37,922 nt of DNA from Gammaproteobacteria bacterium. GTDB taxonomy: Bacteria > Pseudomonadota > Gammaproteobacteria > Steroidobacterales > Steroidobacteraceae. Location of the stretch: contig VBMV01000073.1 of assembly GCA_005878835.1 (NCBI GenBank), positions 1 to 37,922 on the forward strand, read 5' to 3'. A model generated the notes under the pieces. The model was not told the DNA's origin. It saw only the letters and a program-made list of their open reading frames with translations, and made no database searches. Position numbers and translations under genes: made by a program. Numbering within the stretch: the first letter of the stretch is position 1; each line of letters begins with the position of its first letter. Below are positions 15,090 to 23,299 of this stretch, piece after piece.

Positions 15090-15902
15090 ATGAGTAGTCG
15101 GACCTGGGCGATCGTCACCGGTGCAGCCGGTGGCATGGGGGCAGCGTTTACCCGGGCGCTCGCCAAGCGTGGATACCCGGTGCTCGCCGTGGCGCGCAGC
15201 GCCGAGTCCCTGGCGACGGTGGCCAATGAGATCAGGAAGAGCGGCGCGTTCGTCGAAACGCTGGCCGCGGACCTGGCGAGCGCCGCGGGCGTCGCGGCGG
15301 TGGTCGAGAAAGCGCACTCTCTGGGCGACATAGAGCTGCTGGTCAACAACGCGGGACTGTCGACGTCAGGTCACTTTCTGGAGCAATCCCCTGACAGGGA
15401 GATTCAGTCGATCCGCGTGAACGTCGAGGCCCTTTATACGCTGACGCGCAGGATCGTTCCGGGCATGGTGGAACGGAAACACGGCGGGATCCTCAACATT
15501 GCCTCCATCGTCGCGTTCCAGGCGGTTCCGTATTGGACGACCTACGCCGCGACCAAGGCCTTCGTGCTGGCGTTTGGAGAAGGGCTGTCATACGAGCTTC
15601 GCGGCAGCGGCGTTCGCGTAGTCACGGTGTGCCCAGGTTTCACGCGCACCGGCCTGTACGCCGACTCCGGTGTCCCGGGGCTCGCTGGCAGGTTCCTGCC
15701 GTTCGCGACTCCGGAGGAGGTGGTGCGCGCGGCGCTGGCGGCGTATGACTCGGGTCGCGTCGTTCGCGTCGTTGGCCTGGCGAACCGTGCGCTGGCTTTC
15801 TCCAGCGCTCTGACGCCGCGTTTCATACTGCGTTGGCTCATGGCGAGGATGTTTGCTCCAATCGCTGCGGCGCGTTCGCAGCCCGGGTCGATGCGCCGGT
15901 GA
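15090..15902 (+). CDS. Short-chain dehydrogenase/reductase (DltE-like classical SDR)
   Basis: The 270-residue protein has the Rossmann nucleotide site TGAAGGMG (residues 11-18), the NNAG structural motif (LLVNNAGLS), a catalytic serine in NIASIVAF and the catalytic YAATK. It is a classical NAD(P)-dependent SDR of the YqjQ/DltE group, which often begin TWAIVTGAA. The C-terminal 50 residues contain a hydrophobic/amphipathic segment (LTPRFILRWLMARMF) that may touch the membrane. GGAGG seven bases upstream fixes ATG 15090. It is probably cotranscribed with the GH39 gene. The substrate is unknown; a keto-sugar or lipid are both possible. Confidence 0.9.
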   Translation: MSSRTWAIVTGAAGGMGAAFTRALAKRGYPVLAVARSAESLATVANEIRKSGAFVETLAADLASAAGVAAVVEKAHSLGDIELLVNNAGLSTSGHFLEQSPDREIQSIRVNVEALYTLTRRIVPGMVERKHGGILNIASIVAFQAVPYWTTYAATKAFVLAFGEGLSYELRGSGVRVVTVCPGFTRTGLYADSGVPGLAGRFLPFATPEEVVRAALAAYDSGRVVRVVGLANRALAFSSALTPRFILRWLMARMFAPIAAARSQPGSMRR

Positions 15903-16102
15903 AGAAACGCGCTATGTCAACCCCGCGGTTGCCGCGTTGTTGGGGGCGATACCGGGAAGCCCCCAGGCTGGCGATTCGGCCGCCTTGTCAGCCGGGTCGG
16001 ACAGGCAATTCAGACTATCTGCCGGCGTGAGCTAGGCATAATCTTTCCATGTACCATGTGGCGCTCTGCGTACCGTAATCTCAAGAGAACCCAGGTGCGT
16101 GC

Positions 16103-17725
16103 ATGTGGCCTCGCCTGCGGCAGGCGGCTGTGATCGCCGTGGTTCTGCTCGCGTCGCTACTGCTGTCGCAGGACACGGCCACGAGCTCGGGCGGGCCCGT
16201 TACCGCGCCGACAAGCCAGGCTCACCGCCATGCCGGGGCGGCTACGGACAAGACGGTACGGGCCGCCCAGCCTCGACCCTTCGCTTTCGCCAGTGTGCAG
16301 CAGCTGGCGCAGGAGCGCGCGGCACGCGATTATCGGCCGATGCCAGATGCGCTACCGGCCTCCCTCGCCAATCTGAGCTACGACCAATACCGCGACATTC
16401 GCTTTCGCCCCGAAAGCGCGCTGTGGCGCGGCCAGTCGCTGTTCGAGGTGCAGTTCTTCCACCGCGGCTATCATGTCAGGCAACGCGTAAATGTCTTCGA
16501 GGTGACTGGTGCCGGCGCGAGCCCGGTCGCCTACAACCCTCAATTCTTCAGCTTCGGGCCGCTGCTCAGGCTGCCGAAGGTTGCGGCGAATCTCGGCTTC
16601 GCGGGTTTCCGCGTGCACTACCCGCTGCACTCACCCGCGTACAAGGACGAGCTGATCGTCTTCCTCGGCGCTTCTTATTTCCGTGTGCTCGGCCGCAATC
16701 AGCATTACGGCGCCTCGGCGCGCGCTCTGGCGATCGATACTGCAGCACCCGGCGGGGAGGAATTTCCCTCATTCACCGACTTCTGGCTGGTGCGGCCGCA
16801 GCCAGCCGATCGGGTGCTCACGATCTATGCGCTACTCGACGGCAAAAGCATGGCTGGCGCGTATCAATTCCAGATTCGACCCGGCGCCACCACGCAGGTC
16901 GAAGTGCACTGCGGGCTCTACCCACGCCGCGCCATCGGCAAGCTGGGCGTGGCCCCACTCACCTCCATGTTTTTCTACGGCGAGGAGGGCACCGCCCGGC
17001 GCTTTGATGATTACCGCCCGCAAGTCCACGACAGCGACGGCTTGATGACGGAAACCGGTCACGGGGAATGGATCTGGCGTCCGCTCGCCAATCCGCGCGA
17101 GCTGCGGGTCAATCGCTTCATGGACGAGAATCCGCGCGGCTTCGGTCTGATCCAGCGGGAGCGCGATTTCAATCGTTACCAGGATGTGGAAGCTCAATAT
17201 CAATCGCGGCCGAGCTACTGGGTCGAGCCTCTCGGGGACTGGGGCAAGGGCGGAGTGGAGCTGGTGGAGATTCCCAGCGATGAGGAAATCCACGACAATA
17301 TGGTCGCCTACTGGGTGCCCGCGCAGGCTCCGGCGGCGGGCAAGCCATTGTCATTCTCCTATCTGTTGTCCGCCTACACACAGTCGCCGCGCTGGCCGCC
17401 GGGCGGCCGGGTTGTCGCGACCCGCAGCGGCAAGCCGGCCATGGGCGACAACAAGGGGCATTTTGCCCCCGGCGCGCGCCGCATGCTGGTGGACTTCGCC
17501 GGTGGCGATCTGGACGCACTCGAGAGCGCCCAGCCGGTCAAAGCGGACGTGAGTGCCGAAAACGGCCAGATCGAAGCAGTGACCGTGCAGCGCCTTGCGA
17601 GCGGCCTGTGGCGGGTTGCATTCGTGGTGACGCCCAAATTGAGGAAGCCGGTCGATCTGCGCTGCTATCTCACCTTGTATGGCGAGGGGCTGACGGAAAC
17701 CTGGGTCTATCAATGGACGCCTTGA
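16103..17725 (+). CDS. opgG: Periplasmic glucan biosynthesis protein OpgG (MdoG)
   Basis: The 540-residue protein has an N-terminal Sec-type signal (QAAVIAVVLLASLLL) and no twin-arginine motif, which argues for OpgG rather than OpgD. The two-domain OpgG/OpgD fold is recognisable from FAFASVQQLAQERAARDY, SYDQYRDIRFRPESALW, FEVQFFHRGYH, FGASYFR-like IVFLGASYFRVLG, HDSDGL (309-314), FGLIQRERDFNRYQD and the C-terminal LYGEGLTETWVYQW. OpgG is a periplasmic protein needed for backbone formation of osmoregulated periplasmic glucans (beta-1,2-linked, beta-1,6-branched). The family now includes beta-1,2-glucan-active enzymes (GH186). Its last 13 bases overlap opgH. A 200-bp gap separates it from the SDR upstream, so it probably has its own promoter; I could not define one. 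Confidence 0.94.
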   Translation: MWPRLRQAAVIAVVLLASLLLSQDTATSSGGPVTAPTSQAHRHAGAATDKTVRAAQPRPFAFASVQQLAQERAARDYRPMPDALPASLANLSYDQYRDIRFRPESALWRGQSLFEVQFFHRGYHVRQRVNVFEVTGAGASPVAYNPQFFSFGPLLRLPKVAANLGFAGFRVHYPLHSPAYKDELIVFLGASYFRVLGRNQHYGASARALAIDTAAPGGEEFPSFTDFWLVRPQPADRVLTIYALLDGKSMAGAYQFQIRPGATTQVEVHCGLYPRRAIGKLGVAPLTSMFFYGEEGTARRFDDYRPQVHDSDGLMTETGHGEWIWRPLANPRELRVNRFMDENPRGFGLIQRERDFNRYQDVEAQYQSRPSYWVEPLGDWGKGGVELVEIPSDEEIHDNMVAYWVPAQAPAAGKPLSFSYLLSAYTQSPRWPPGGRVVATRSGKPAMGDNKGHFAPGARRMLVDFAGGDLDALESAQPVKADVSAENGQIEAVTVQRLASGLWRVAFVVTPKLRKPVDLRCYLTLYGEGLTETWVYQWTP

Positions 17726-19557
17726 GCTGCTCGGGTTCGCGGGTGCGCCCGCATGTGCGCCTGCGCCGCACGCTGTTTTTCGGTTTGACCCTTCTCACGG
17801 CTGGCTGTGCGAGCGCATTGCTGCTGGACGCTCTGCAAGCCAACAGTCTGAGCGGGATCGAGCTGCTGGGCTTGCTGCTGTTTTTTGCCCTGTTTGCCTG
17901 GATTGCCAGCGCCTTCTGGTCAGCAATCGCGGGTTTTGCGATTTCTCTCGTCGGGCGCGATCCGGGGGCAGTTCAGCTCGGCGAAGTGGCCGGGCGGGCG
18001 CTGCGCACACGCACCGCCATCGCGATGCCGGTGTACAACGAGGACCCGCGGCGCGTGGCGGCGGGCCTGGAAGCGATCTGGTGTTCGCTGGCGCGGGAGT
18101 CGGAACGCGGGGCATTCGATTTCTTCATCCTCTCCGACACACGCGATCCGGACATCGCTGCCGAAGAGGAGGCGATGTGGCGCGGGTTCGTCGCACGCCA
18201 CCAGGCCGCCGGCCGGGTGTTCTATCGCCGCCGTCGCGAACGCAGCGGCCACAAGGCGGGCAATATCGCCGACTTCGTGAGTCGCTGGGGCGCGGGCTAT
18301 GACTACATGGTCGTCTTCGATGCGGACAGCATCATGACCGGTTCGGCCCTGGTGACACTCGCGCGCGTGATGGACGCGCATCCCGAGATAGGCATTCTGC
18401 AGTCTCTGCCCCTGCCGGTGGGAGGCGAGACGCTGTTCGCGCGCCTGCTGCAGTTTGGCGCGCGGCTGCAGGGCCCGATGCTCTCGAGCGGACTCGCGTT
18501 CTGGCAGCTGGGGGAGAGCAACTACTGGGGCCACAACGCCATCGTGCGCCTGCAAGCCTTCGCGCGTCACTGCACGCTACCGCATCTGCCCGGGAAACCG
18601 CCCCTGGGGGGAGAGATTCTCAGCCATGACTTCGTCGAAGCGGCGTTCATGCGTCGCGCGGGTTACGAAGTCCGCCAGCTCCCGGAGCTCATCGGCAGCT
18701 GGGAGGAAATGCCGGCGAACCTCATCGACTACGCGGCGCGCGATCGCCGTTGGACCCAGGGCAACCTGCAGCATGCGCGCGTGCTGGGGTTCCCCGGCCT
18801 GCATCCCCTGAGCAGGGTGCACTTTCTGACGGGCATCGTGTCTTACGTGAGCTCGCCCATGTGGCTGGCGCTGCTGCTGGTGAGCTCCCTCGTGAGCGCC
18901 ATCGAGACGACCAGGAAGCCGCAATATTTCCCGCCGGGCCCTCACACTCTGCCGCAGTGGCCGCAAATGCGCGCCGGCGAGACTGCCTTGCTGTTCGCGC
19001 TGACGCTGGCGGTGCTGTTGCTGCCGAAGATTCTTGGCGTGCTCCTGACGCTGCGCGACCGGCACCTGCGCCGCCAGTTCGGCGGCGCCGCGCGGCTGTG
19101 CCTGAGCCTGCTCGTCGAGCAGTTCTTCAGCGTGTTGCTGGCGCCGTCGATGATGCTGTTCCACTCGACGTTCGTGGCGCAGACCCTGCTCGGCAAAGCG
19201 GTGTCGTGGAATGCCCAGGACCGCAGCGACCGGGGTGTCACGCTGCGGGAAGCCTTCCGGCGGCAGAAATGGCACCTGGCCTTCGGTCTGGCGTGGGGCG
19301 CAATCATGCTGCGGGTGGCGCCGTACTTTTTCTGGTGGCTGACGCCGGTGCTGGTGGGTCTCATTTGCGGTGTGTGGCTCACCGCCTGGACGAGTCGCAC
19401 CAGTGCCGGAAGGATCGCACGGCGCTGGGGTCTGTTACTGATACCAGAGGAGACCGCACCGCCGCGTGAGCTCGCGGCCTTGCGCTGCGCGAACCTCGAT
19501 GCACTGCCCGCGTCTGCCGGATCGAGCCCGTCCGTGGCGGGAGGCGCGACGGCCTGA
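17713..19557 (+). CDS. opgH: Glucan glucosyltransferase OpgH (MdoH), short form
   Basis: The 614-residue inner-membrane GT2 glycosyltransferase polymerises beta-1,2-glucan from UDP-glucose and moves it across the membrane. Two N-terminal membrane helices (about 19-40 and 47-80) precede the catalytic domain: TAIAMPVYNEDP, ILSDTRDP, the metal-binding D203-A-D205 (VVFDADS), the catalytic aspartate region SHDFVEAA (D306) and the R-x-x-RW motif at 343-347 (RDRRW). Several C-terminal helices follow. It lacks much of the long N-terminal extension of E. coli OpgH (847 residues), which in E. coli also binds FtsZ. ATG 17713 lies within the end of opgG, indicating translational coupling. Confidence 0.95.
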   Translation: MDALSCSGSRVRPHVRLRRTLFFGLTLLTAGCASALLLDALQANSLSGIELLGLLLFFALFAWIASAFWSAIAGFAISLVGRDPGAVQLGEVAGRALRTRTAIAMPVYNEDPRRVAAGLEAIWCSLARESERGAFDFFILSDTRDPDIAAEEEAMWRGFVARHQAAGRVFYRRRRERSGHKAGNIADFVSRWGAGYDYMVVFDADSIMTGSALVTLARVMDAHPEIGILQSLPLPVGGETLFARLLQFGARLQGPMLSSGLAFWQLGESNYWGHNAIVRLQAFARHCTLPHLPGKPPLGGEILSHDFVEAAFMRRAGYEVRQLPELIGSWEEMPANLIDYAARDRRWTQGNLQHARVLGFPGLHPLSRVHFLTGIVSYVSSPMWLALLLVSSLVSAIETTRKPQYFPPGPHTLPQWPQMRAGETALLFALTLAVLLLPKILGVLLTLRDRHLRRQFGGAARLCLSLLVEQFFSVLLAPSMMLFHSTFVAQTLLGKAVSWNAQDRSDRGVTLREAFRRQKWHLAFGLAWGAIMLRVAPYFFWWLTPVLVGLICGVWLTAWTSRTSAGRIARRWGLLLIPEETAPPRELAALRCANLDALPASAGSSPSVAGGATA

Positions 19558-19619
19558 AGGACGGGCGTTGACGCGCGCCGCCCCACACGCCTGCAGTCCA
19601 CGTAGCTCCGCGGCGCGCG

Positions 19620-20480
19620 TCAGCCGCGATCCGGCCGCCAGGCGACGAGCTTCTGCTGCTGCTCACCGAGCTTCTGGATCCCGAGACGCATGACATCGCC
19701 GGGCTTGAGATAGCAGGGTTGCGGCTTCTGCCCGAGACCGACCCCCGGAGGCGTGCCGGTGGTGATGAGGTCTCCGGGCTCGAGCGTGAGGAAGCGGCTG
19801 ACATAGCTGACGAGCGTGGCAACACCGAAGATCATCGTGCGCGTATTGCCGGTTTGCATGCGCTTGCCGTTTACATCGAGCCACAGGTCGAGATTCTGCA
19901 CGTCACCGATCTCATCGCGCGTGACGAGCCACGGACCGACAGGGCCGAACGTGTCACAGCCTTTGCCCTTGTCCCAGGTGCCGCCGCGCTCCAACTGGAA
20001 CTCGCGCTCCGAGATGTCGTTGACCAGGACATAGCCTGCGACGTGTTCCAGGGCAGCATCTTCTTCGACGTACTGCGCGGTCGTTCCAATGACCACACCG
20101 AGCTCGACCTCCCAGTCGGTCTTGTGCGAGTCCCGCGGAATCACCACATCGTCGCGAGGTCCCTGCAGACAGCTGACGGCCTTCATGAAGACCACGGGCT
20201 CGGCTGGAATGGGTGCATTCGCCTCCACCGCGTGGTCGGCATAATTCAAGCCGATGGCGATGAACTTGCGGGTGCCCATGCAGGGCGGGCCCAGCCGCGG
20301 ACTGCCTGGGACCGCCGGCAGCGAGGACGGGTCGATCGCGGCGAGCCGGCGCAGGCCGGCGGGGGAGATTTCCTCGGGCCCGATATCGCGGACGTGGCCG
20401 CCGAGGGAGCGGACGATTCCGTCGGGATCCAGCATCCCCGGCTGTTCACGGCCGGCCGGGCCATAGCGCAGCAGTTTCAT
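19620..20480 (-). CDS. Fumarylacetoacetate hydrolase family protein
   Basis: The 286-residue enzyme begins MKLLRYGPAGREQPG, the usual N-terminus of the ureidoglycolate-lyase/2,4-diketo-3-deoxy-L-fuconate hydrolase group. The FAH core follows: FIAIGLNYADHAVEA, PVVFMKAVSCLQGP, the metal-binding DWEVELGVVIG, VNDISEREFQ, DTFGPVGPWLVTRDE and ITTGTPPGVGLG. Such enzymes hydrolyse or decarboxylate beta-dicarbonyl acids using a divalent metal. In sugar-acid pathways they release pyruvate or a hydroxy acid. An ATG three codons upstream (20489) is also possible; neither has a strong ribosome site. It diverges from a ROK kinase gene, and both may serve sugar catabolism, but the exact substrate is unknown. 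Confidence 0.92.
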   Translation of the reverse strand: MKLLRYGPAGREQPGMLDPDGIVRSLGGHVRDIGPEEISPAGLRRLAAIDPSSLPAVPGSPRLGPPCMGTRKFIAIGLNYADHAVEANAPIPAEPVVFMKAVSCLQGPRDDVVIPRDSHKTDWEVELGVVIGTTAQYVEEDAALEHVAGYVLVNDISEREFQLERGGTWDKGKGCDTFGPVGPWLVTRDEIGDVQNLDLWLDVNGKRMQTGNTRTMIFGVATLVSYVSRFLTLEPGDLITTGTPPGVGLGQKPQPCYLKPGDVMRLGIQKLGEQQQKLVAWRPDRG

Positions 20481-20610
20481 GACGTGCATTGTGCACGATC
20501 GATGAGGCGCGCAGGCGAAATTTCCCGCAGCCAAGGGGTCGATTGGGCACCGCGGCGCAATGCCGCGTCGGCGTTGTATTTGGCGCGCGACGAGGCGATA
20601 TTCGGCGCCG

Positions 20611-21555
20611 ATGACGCATCCGAAACCCCTGATGTGTGGAGTGGAGCTGGGCGGAACGAAGTGCGAGTGCCTGATCGGCAGCGCACCCGATGACTTACGG
20701 GAGCGAATCACGGTCAAGACTGAGCGCGATGCCGCGGCAACACTGCGCCGTATCGCCGGCATCCTGCGGGACTGGAAGACGCGATACGGCACGTGCAGCG
20801 CTCTTGGGCTCGCGTGCTTCGGTCCGCTGGAGCTGCGGCCTGACTCGCCCGATTTCGGCAGGATCGGCATGACGCCCAAGGAAGGCTGGAGAAATGTGGA
20901 CGTCGCCGGGTTCTTTGCCGAGGGGTTTGCGGACGCCCTGGGCATAACGACCGACGTCATTGCCGCGGCGCTCGCCGAAGGCCGTTGGGGCGCTGGCAGG
21001 GGGCTGGCCGATTACGCGTACGTGACGGTCGGCACCGGCGTAGGAGTCGGTCTCATTGCAGCGGGCAAGCCCGTATTCGGCTGGCACCATCCCGAGCTCG
21101 GGCACATTCGCATCGCGCGCGCTCCCGGGGATGACTGGCCCGGGAACTGCCGTTTTCACGGCGCGTGCCTCGAGGGACTCGCGTCCGGGCCGGCGATCCA
21201 GGCGCGCAGCGGAACACGGCCGGCGAACCTGCCGGCCGACAGTCCCGTATGGGAGACGGTGGCGCACGCGCTGGCGCAACTGGCGCACCATCTGGTTTTA
21301 ACGCTCTCGCCCCAGCGGATCCTGATTGGCGGTGGTGTGGTCAGCGAGCGCACACACCTGTTTCCCCGAATTCGACAGTCCCTGCGCCTCAGCATCAACG
21401 GTTACGTGGATATCGAGCGGGCGGCCGGCCCTCTCGAGGAATACATCGCACCGCCGGGCCTGGGCACGCTGGCTGGCCCGCTGGGAGCGCTCGCGGTGGC
21501 CGCGGACGCCGGCTCAGCGGGGTCCACGCGGCACGTCAAGCGCACCCGCCCGTGA
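20611..21555 (+). CDS. ROK-family sugar kinase (fructokinase-like)
   Basis: The 314-residue protein has the ATP phosphate-binding ELGGTKCECLIG, a second phosphate loop VTVGTGVGVGLI and the zinc/ROK signature (HPELGHIRIARAPGDDW followed by CRFHGACLEGLASGPAI). The CxxHGxCLEG form of the zinc site is characteristic of bacterial ROK fructokinases and related hexokinases. It should phosphorylate a hexose in the cytoplasm using ATP. ATG 20611 gives the normal N-terminus; an upstream ATG at 20560 would add 17 basic residues. It diverges from the FAH gene over 130 bp and converges on the GGDEF gene. It could phosphorylate glucose released by the GH1 enzyme, but the closest signature is fructokinase. 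Confidence 0.92.
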   Translation: MTHPKPLMCGVELGGTKCECLIGSAPDDLRERITVKTERDAAATLRRIAGILRDWKTRYGTCSALGLACFGPLELRPDSPDFGRIGMTPKEGWRNVDVAGFFAEGFADALGITTDVIAAALAEGRWGAGRGLADYAYVTVGTGVGVGLIAAGKPVFGWHHPELGHIRIARAPGDDWPGNCRFHGACLEGLASGPAIQARSGTRPANLPADSPVWETVAHALAQLAHHLVLTLSPQRILIGGGVVSERTHLFPRIRQSLRLSINGYVDIERAAGPLEEYIAPPGLGTLAGPLGALAVAADAGSAGSTRHVKRTRP

Positions 21556-21602
21556 GGACCTGCCGATGTCTGAGCGCGGGCAGGGCGCGCCCCGCCGGGT
21601 AG

Positions 21603-23054
21603 TTACGCGCGGCTCACGCGCTCTTCCGTCTCTGCGATGCAGTCTGCGGTCACGCGATCGCGGCCCCGGAGCTTGCTCTCATAGAGAGCTGCGTCGGCTG
21701 CTCTGACCATCCGTTGTGCAACATCGCCGGGGGAACCGCAGACGTGATCGAGCGCGCAGACTCCGAAACTCGCCGTGACCGCGATGTCGCGGAATTGAGC
21801 TGCGAACGCTTCCGAGCGGATACTGCCGCATAACCTGTCGGCCACCGCGCACGCTTTGGACGCCGTGGTGTCGGGAAGCACGATGGCGAACTCGTCGCCG
21901 CCGAAGCGCGCGATCCAGTCTCTCCCGAGACGCAGCCCGTCACCGATGCGATGGCAGAACTCTTTCAAGACCTGATCCCCGATCAGATGCCCGTGTTGGT
22001 CGTTGATGCGCTTGAAGTGATCGATGTCGGCCATCAGGATGGCCAGTGGCCGGCCGAGGCGGGCTGCCCGCTCGACCTCGCGCGGAAACTGCTGCTCGAA
22101 GTAGTGCCGGCGTGCGGCACTCGTGACCTCATCGAGAGTCGATAGCAGGTCGGTGTCGCGCACCGCCACCTGCAGAGAGGCTGCAAAATCGGCGATGCGG
22201 CGTGCGGTGCTCACGTGCGTCGAGAACTGCTCGCCACGCGTATCGCTCGGCACGCAGTCGTTGGCTCCCGCACGGATGGCGTCCGCGTGCTGCAACAATC
22301 GGCCGGAGCTGACGAACACGATGTGGGTCGCCTCGCCCGAGGGGAGCTGGCGCGCACGGCGTATCAGGTCGATGCTGTCCGTGAATAGCACGGCGTGAAC
22401 GCGCTCGGCGAGGCGTTCGAGCGCCTCGTCGGCGTCCTGCGCCGTGTCGATCTCGAGGTTCGCCATCGGCAGCAGCTTTGCAAACCGATCGCGCGTCAGC
22501 CGCGCCTCGATCACGAGCAACGCCACAGGACTCGGCGCCTTGCGCAGCATGATACTGGTCATCGCCGGGGGATCCCGCTGCTGCAGCGTCTCGTCCAGAA
22601 CCCTGCGCCTCGCAAGCAGATGCTGAGCCGCGCCGGTGCCGGGGTCGTCGCCGGCACTCAGCGGGGATCGATCGCTCGCTCGGCGGTGGCGCGCGGGTGC
22701 CCTTTGCAACGCACTGCGGATGGTCTGTGCCAGGTCTTCACGATTGCCCTTGGCGACATAGCCGGCCGCTCCGTGCTTGAGCGCCTCGCGAGCCCGCTCG
22801 TCACCGAGGGTTCCCGAGACGAACACGAACGGGATTTCCGGGGCCTCGGCGGCCGCAATCGCGAATGCCGAGACGCCATCGAAGCCCGGCAGCGTGCAAT
22901 CGGAGATGATCAGATCAGGCCGCGACAGCAATGCATCACGGAAGGCATCCTCCGTCTCCACACGCGTCCAGGTGCACTCAATGCCGGCCGCCCGCAACTG
23001 GCGCACCGTCAGCTCGGCATCGGAAACGTTGTCTTCGACGATCAGTAACTGCAT
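21603..23054 (-). CDS. Response regulator with two receiver domains and GGDEF output
   Basis: The 483-residue protein starts with a canonical receiver domain (1-118): acidic pair E7/D8, phosphoacceptor D52 in LIISDCTLPG, and K102 in YVAKGN. A second receiver-like domain (about 176-290) is degenerate at the acidic pair (VIEARL) but keeps an aspartate, D226, at the acceptor position. A GGDEF domain (about 320-475) follows, with an intact active site FGGDEF (385-389) and DIDHFKRIND. It is therefore a predicted diguanylate cyclase making cyclic-di-GMP under control of a histidine kinase not encoded nearby. The inhibitory I-site RxxD before GGDEF is replaced by LGRD, suggesting weak product inhibition. 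The AT-rich region 23055-23100 probably carries its promoter. Confidence 0.93.
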   Translation of the reverse strand: MQLLIVEDNVSDAELTVRQLRAAGIECTWTRVETEDAFRDALLSRPDLIISDCTLPGFDGVSAFAIAAAEAPEIPFVFVSGTLGDERAREALKHGAAGYVAKGNREDLAQTIRSALQRAPARHRRASDRSPLSAGDDPGTGAAQHLLARRRVLDETLQQRDPPAMTSIMLRKAPSPVALLVIEARLTRDRFAKLLPMANLEIDTAQDADEALERLAERVHAVLFTDSIDLIRRARQLPSGEATHIVFVSSGRLLQHADAIRAGANDCVPSDTRGEQFSTHVSTARRIADFAASLQVAVRDTDLLSTLDEVTSAARRHYFEQQFPREVERAARLGRPLAILMADIDHFKRINDQHGHLIGDQVLKEFCHRIGDGLRLGRDWIARFGGDEFAIVLPDTTASKACAVADRLCGSIRSEAFAAQFRDIAVTASFGVCALDHVCGSPGDVAQRMVRAADAALYESKLRGRDRVTADCIAETEERVSRA

Positions 23055-23299
23055 GGTTGTAAAATGTTAAATTCCCATTACGGTGGTATTACATTAGTCG
23101 GCGTATTCTGCAGCCGTCCGTGAAATGAAGCACGAGGTCACACTCGATTGTGTGATGCTTGGCACAGCGCTGTCTGGTATACCGCACGATATACACCCAA
23201 GCTTGCGTCCAGGCGGGCCGCAACAGGGCCAACCGGGAACCCTGAGCGCCTCCGTACGATGATGCCAAGATTGCGTTTTGACCCGGACATCCACTGCCC

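Noticed and set aside
21583-21592. GGGCGCGCCC palindrome between the convergent ROK and GGDEF genes as a terminator
   Set aside because: There is no following T-tract and the stem is short; it is expected by chance in DNA this GC-rich.
23178-23195. GTATA...TATAC inverted repeat upstream of the FAD/GcvT gene as an operator
   Set aside because: The arms are only five bases with an eight-base spacer and no second copy was seen in the window; not enough to claim a site.
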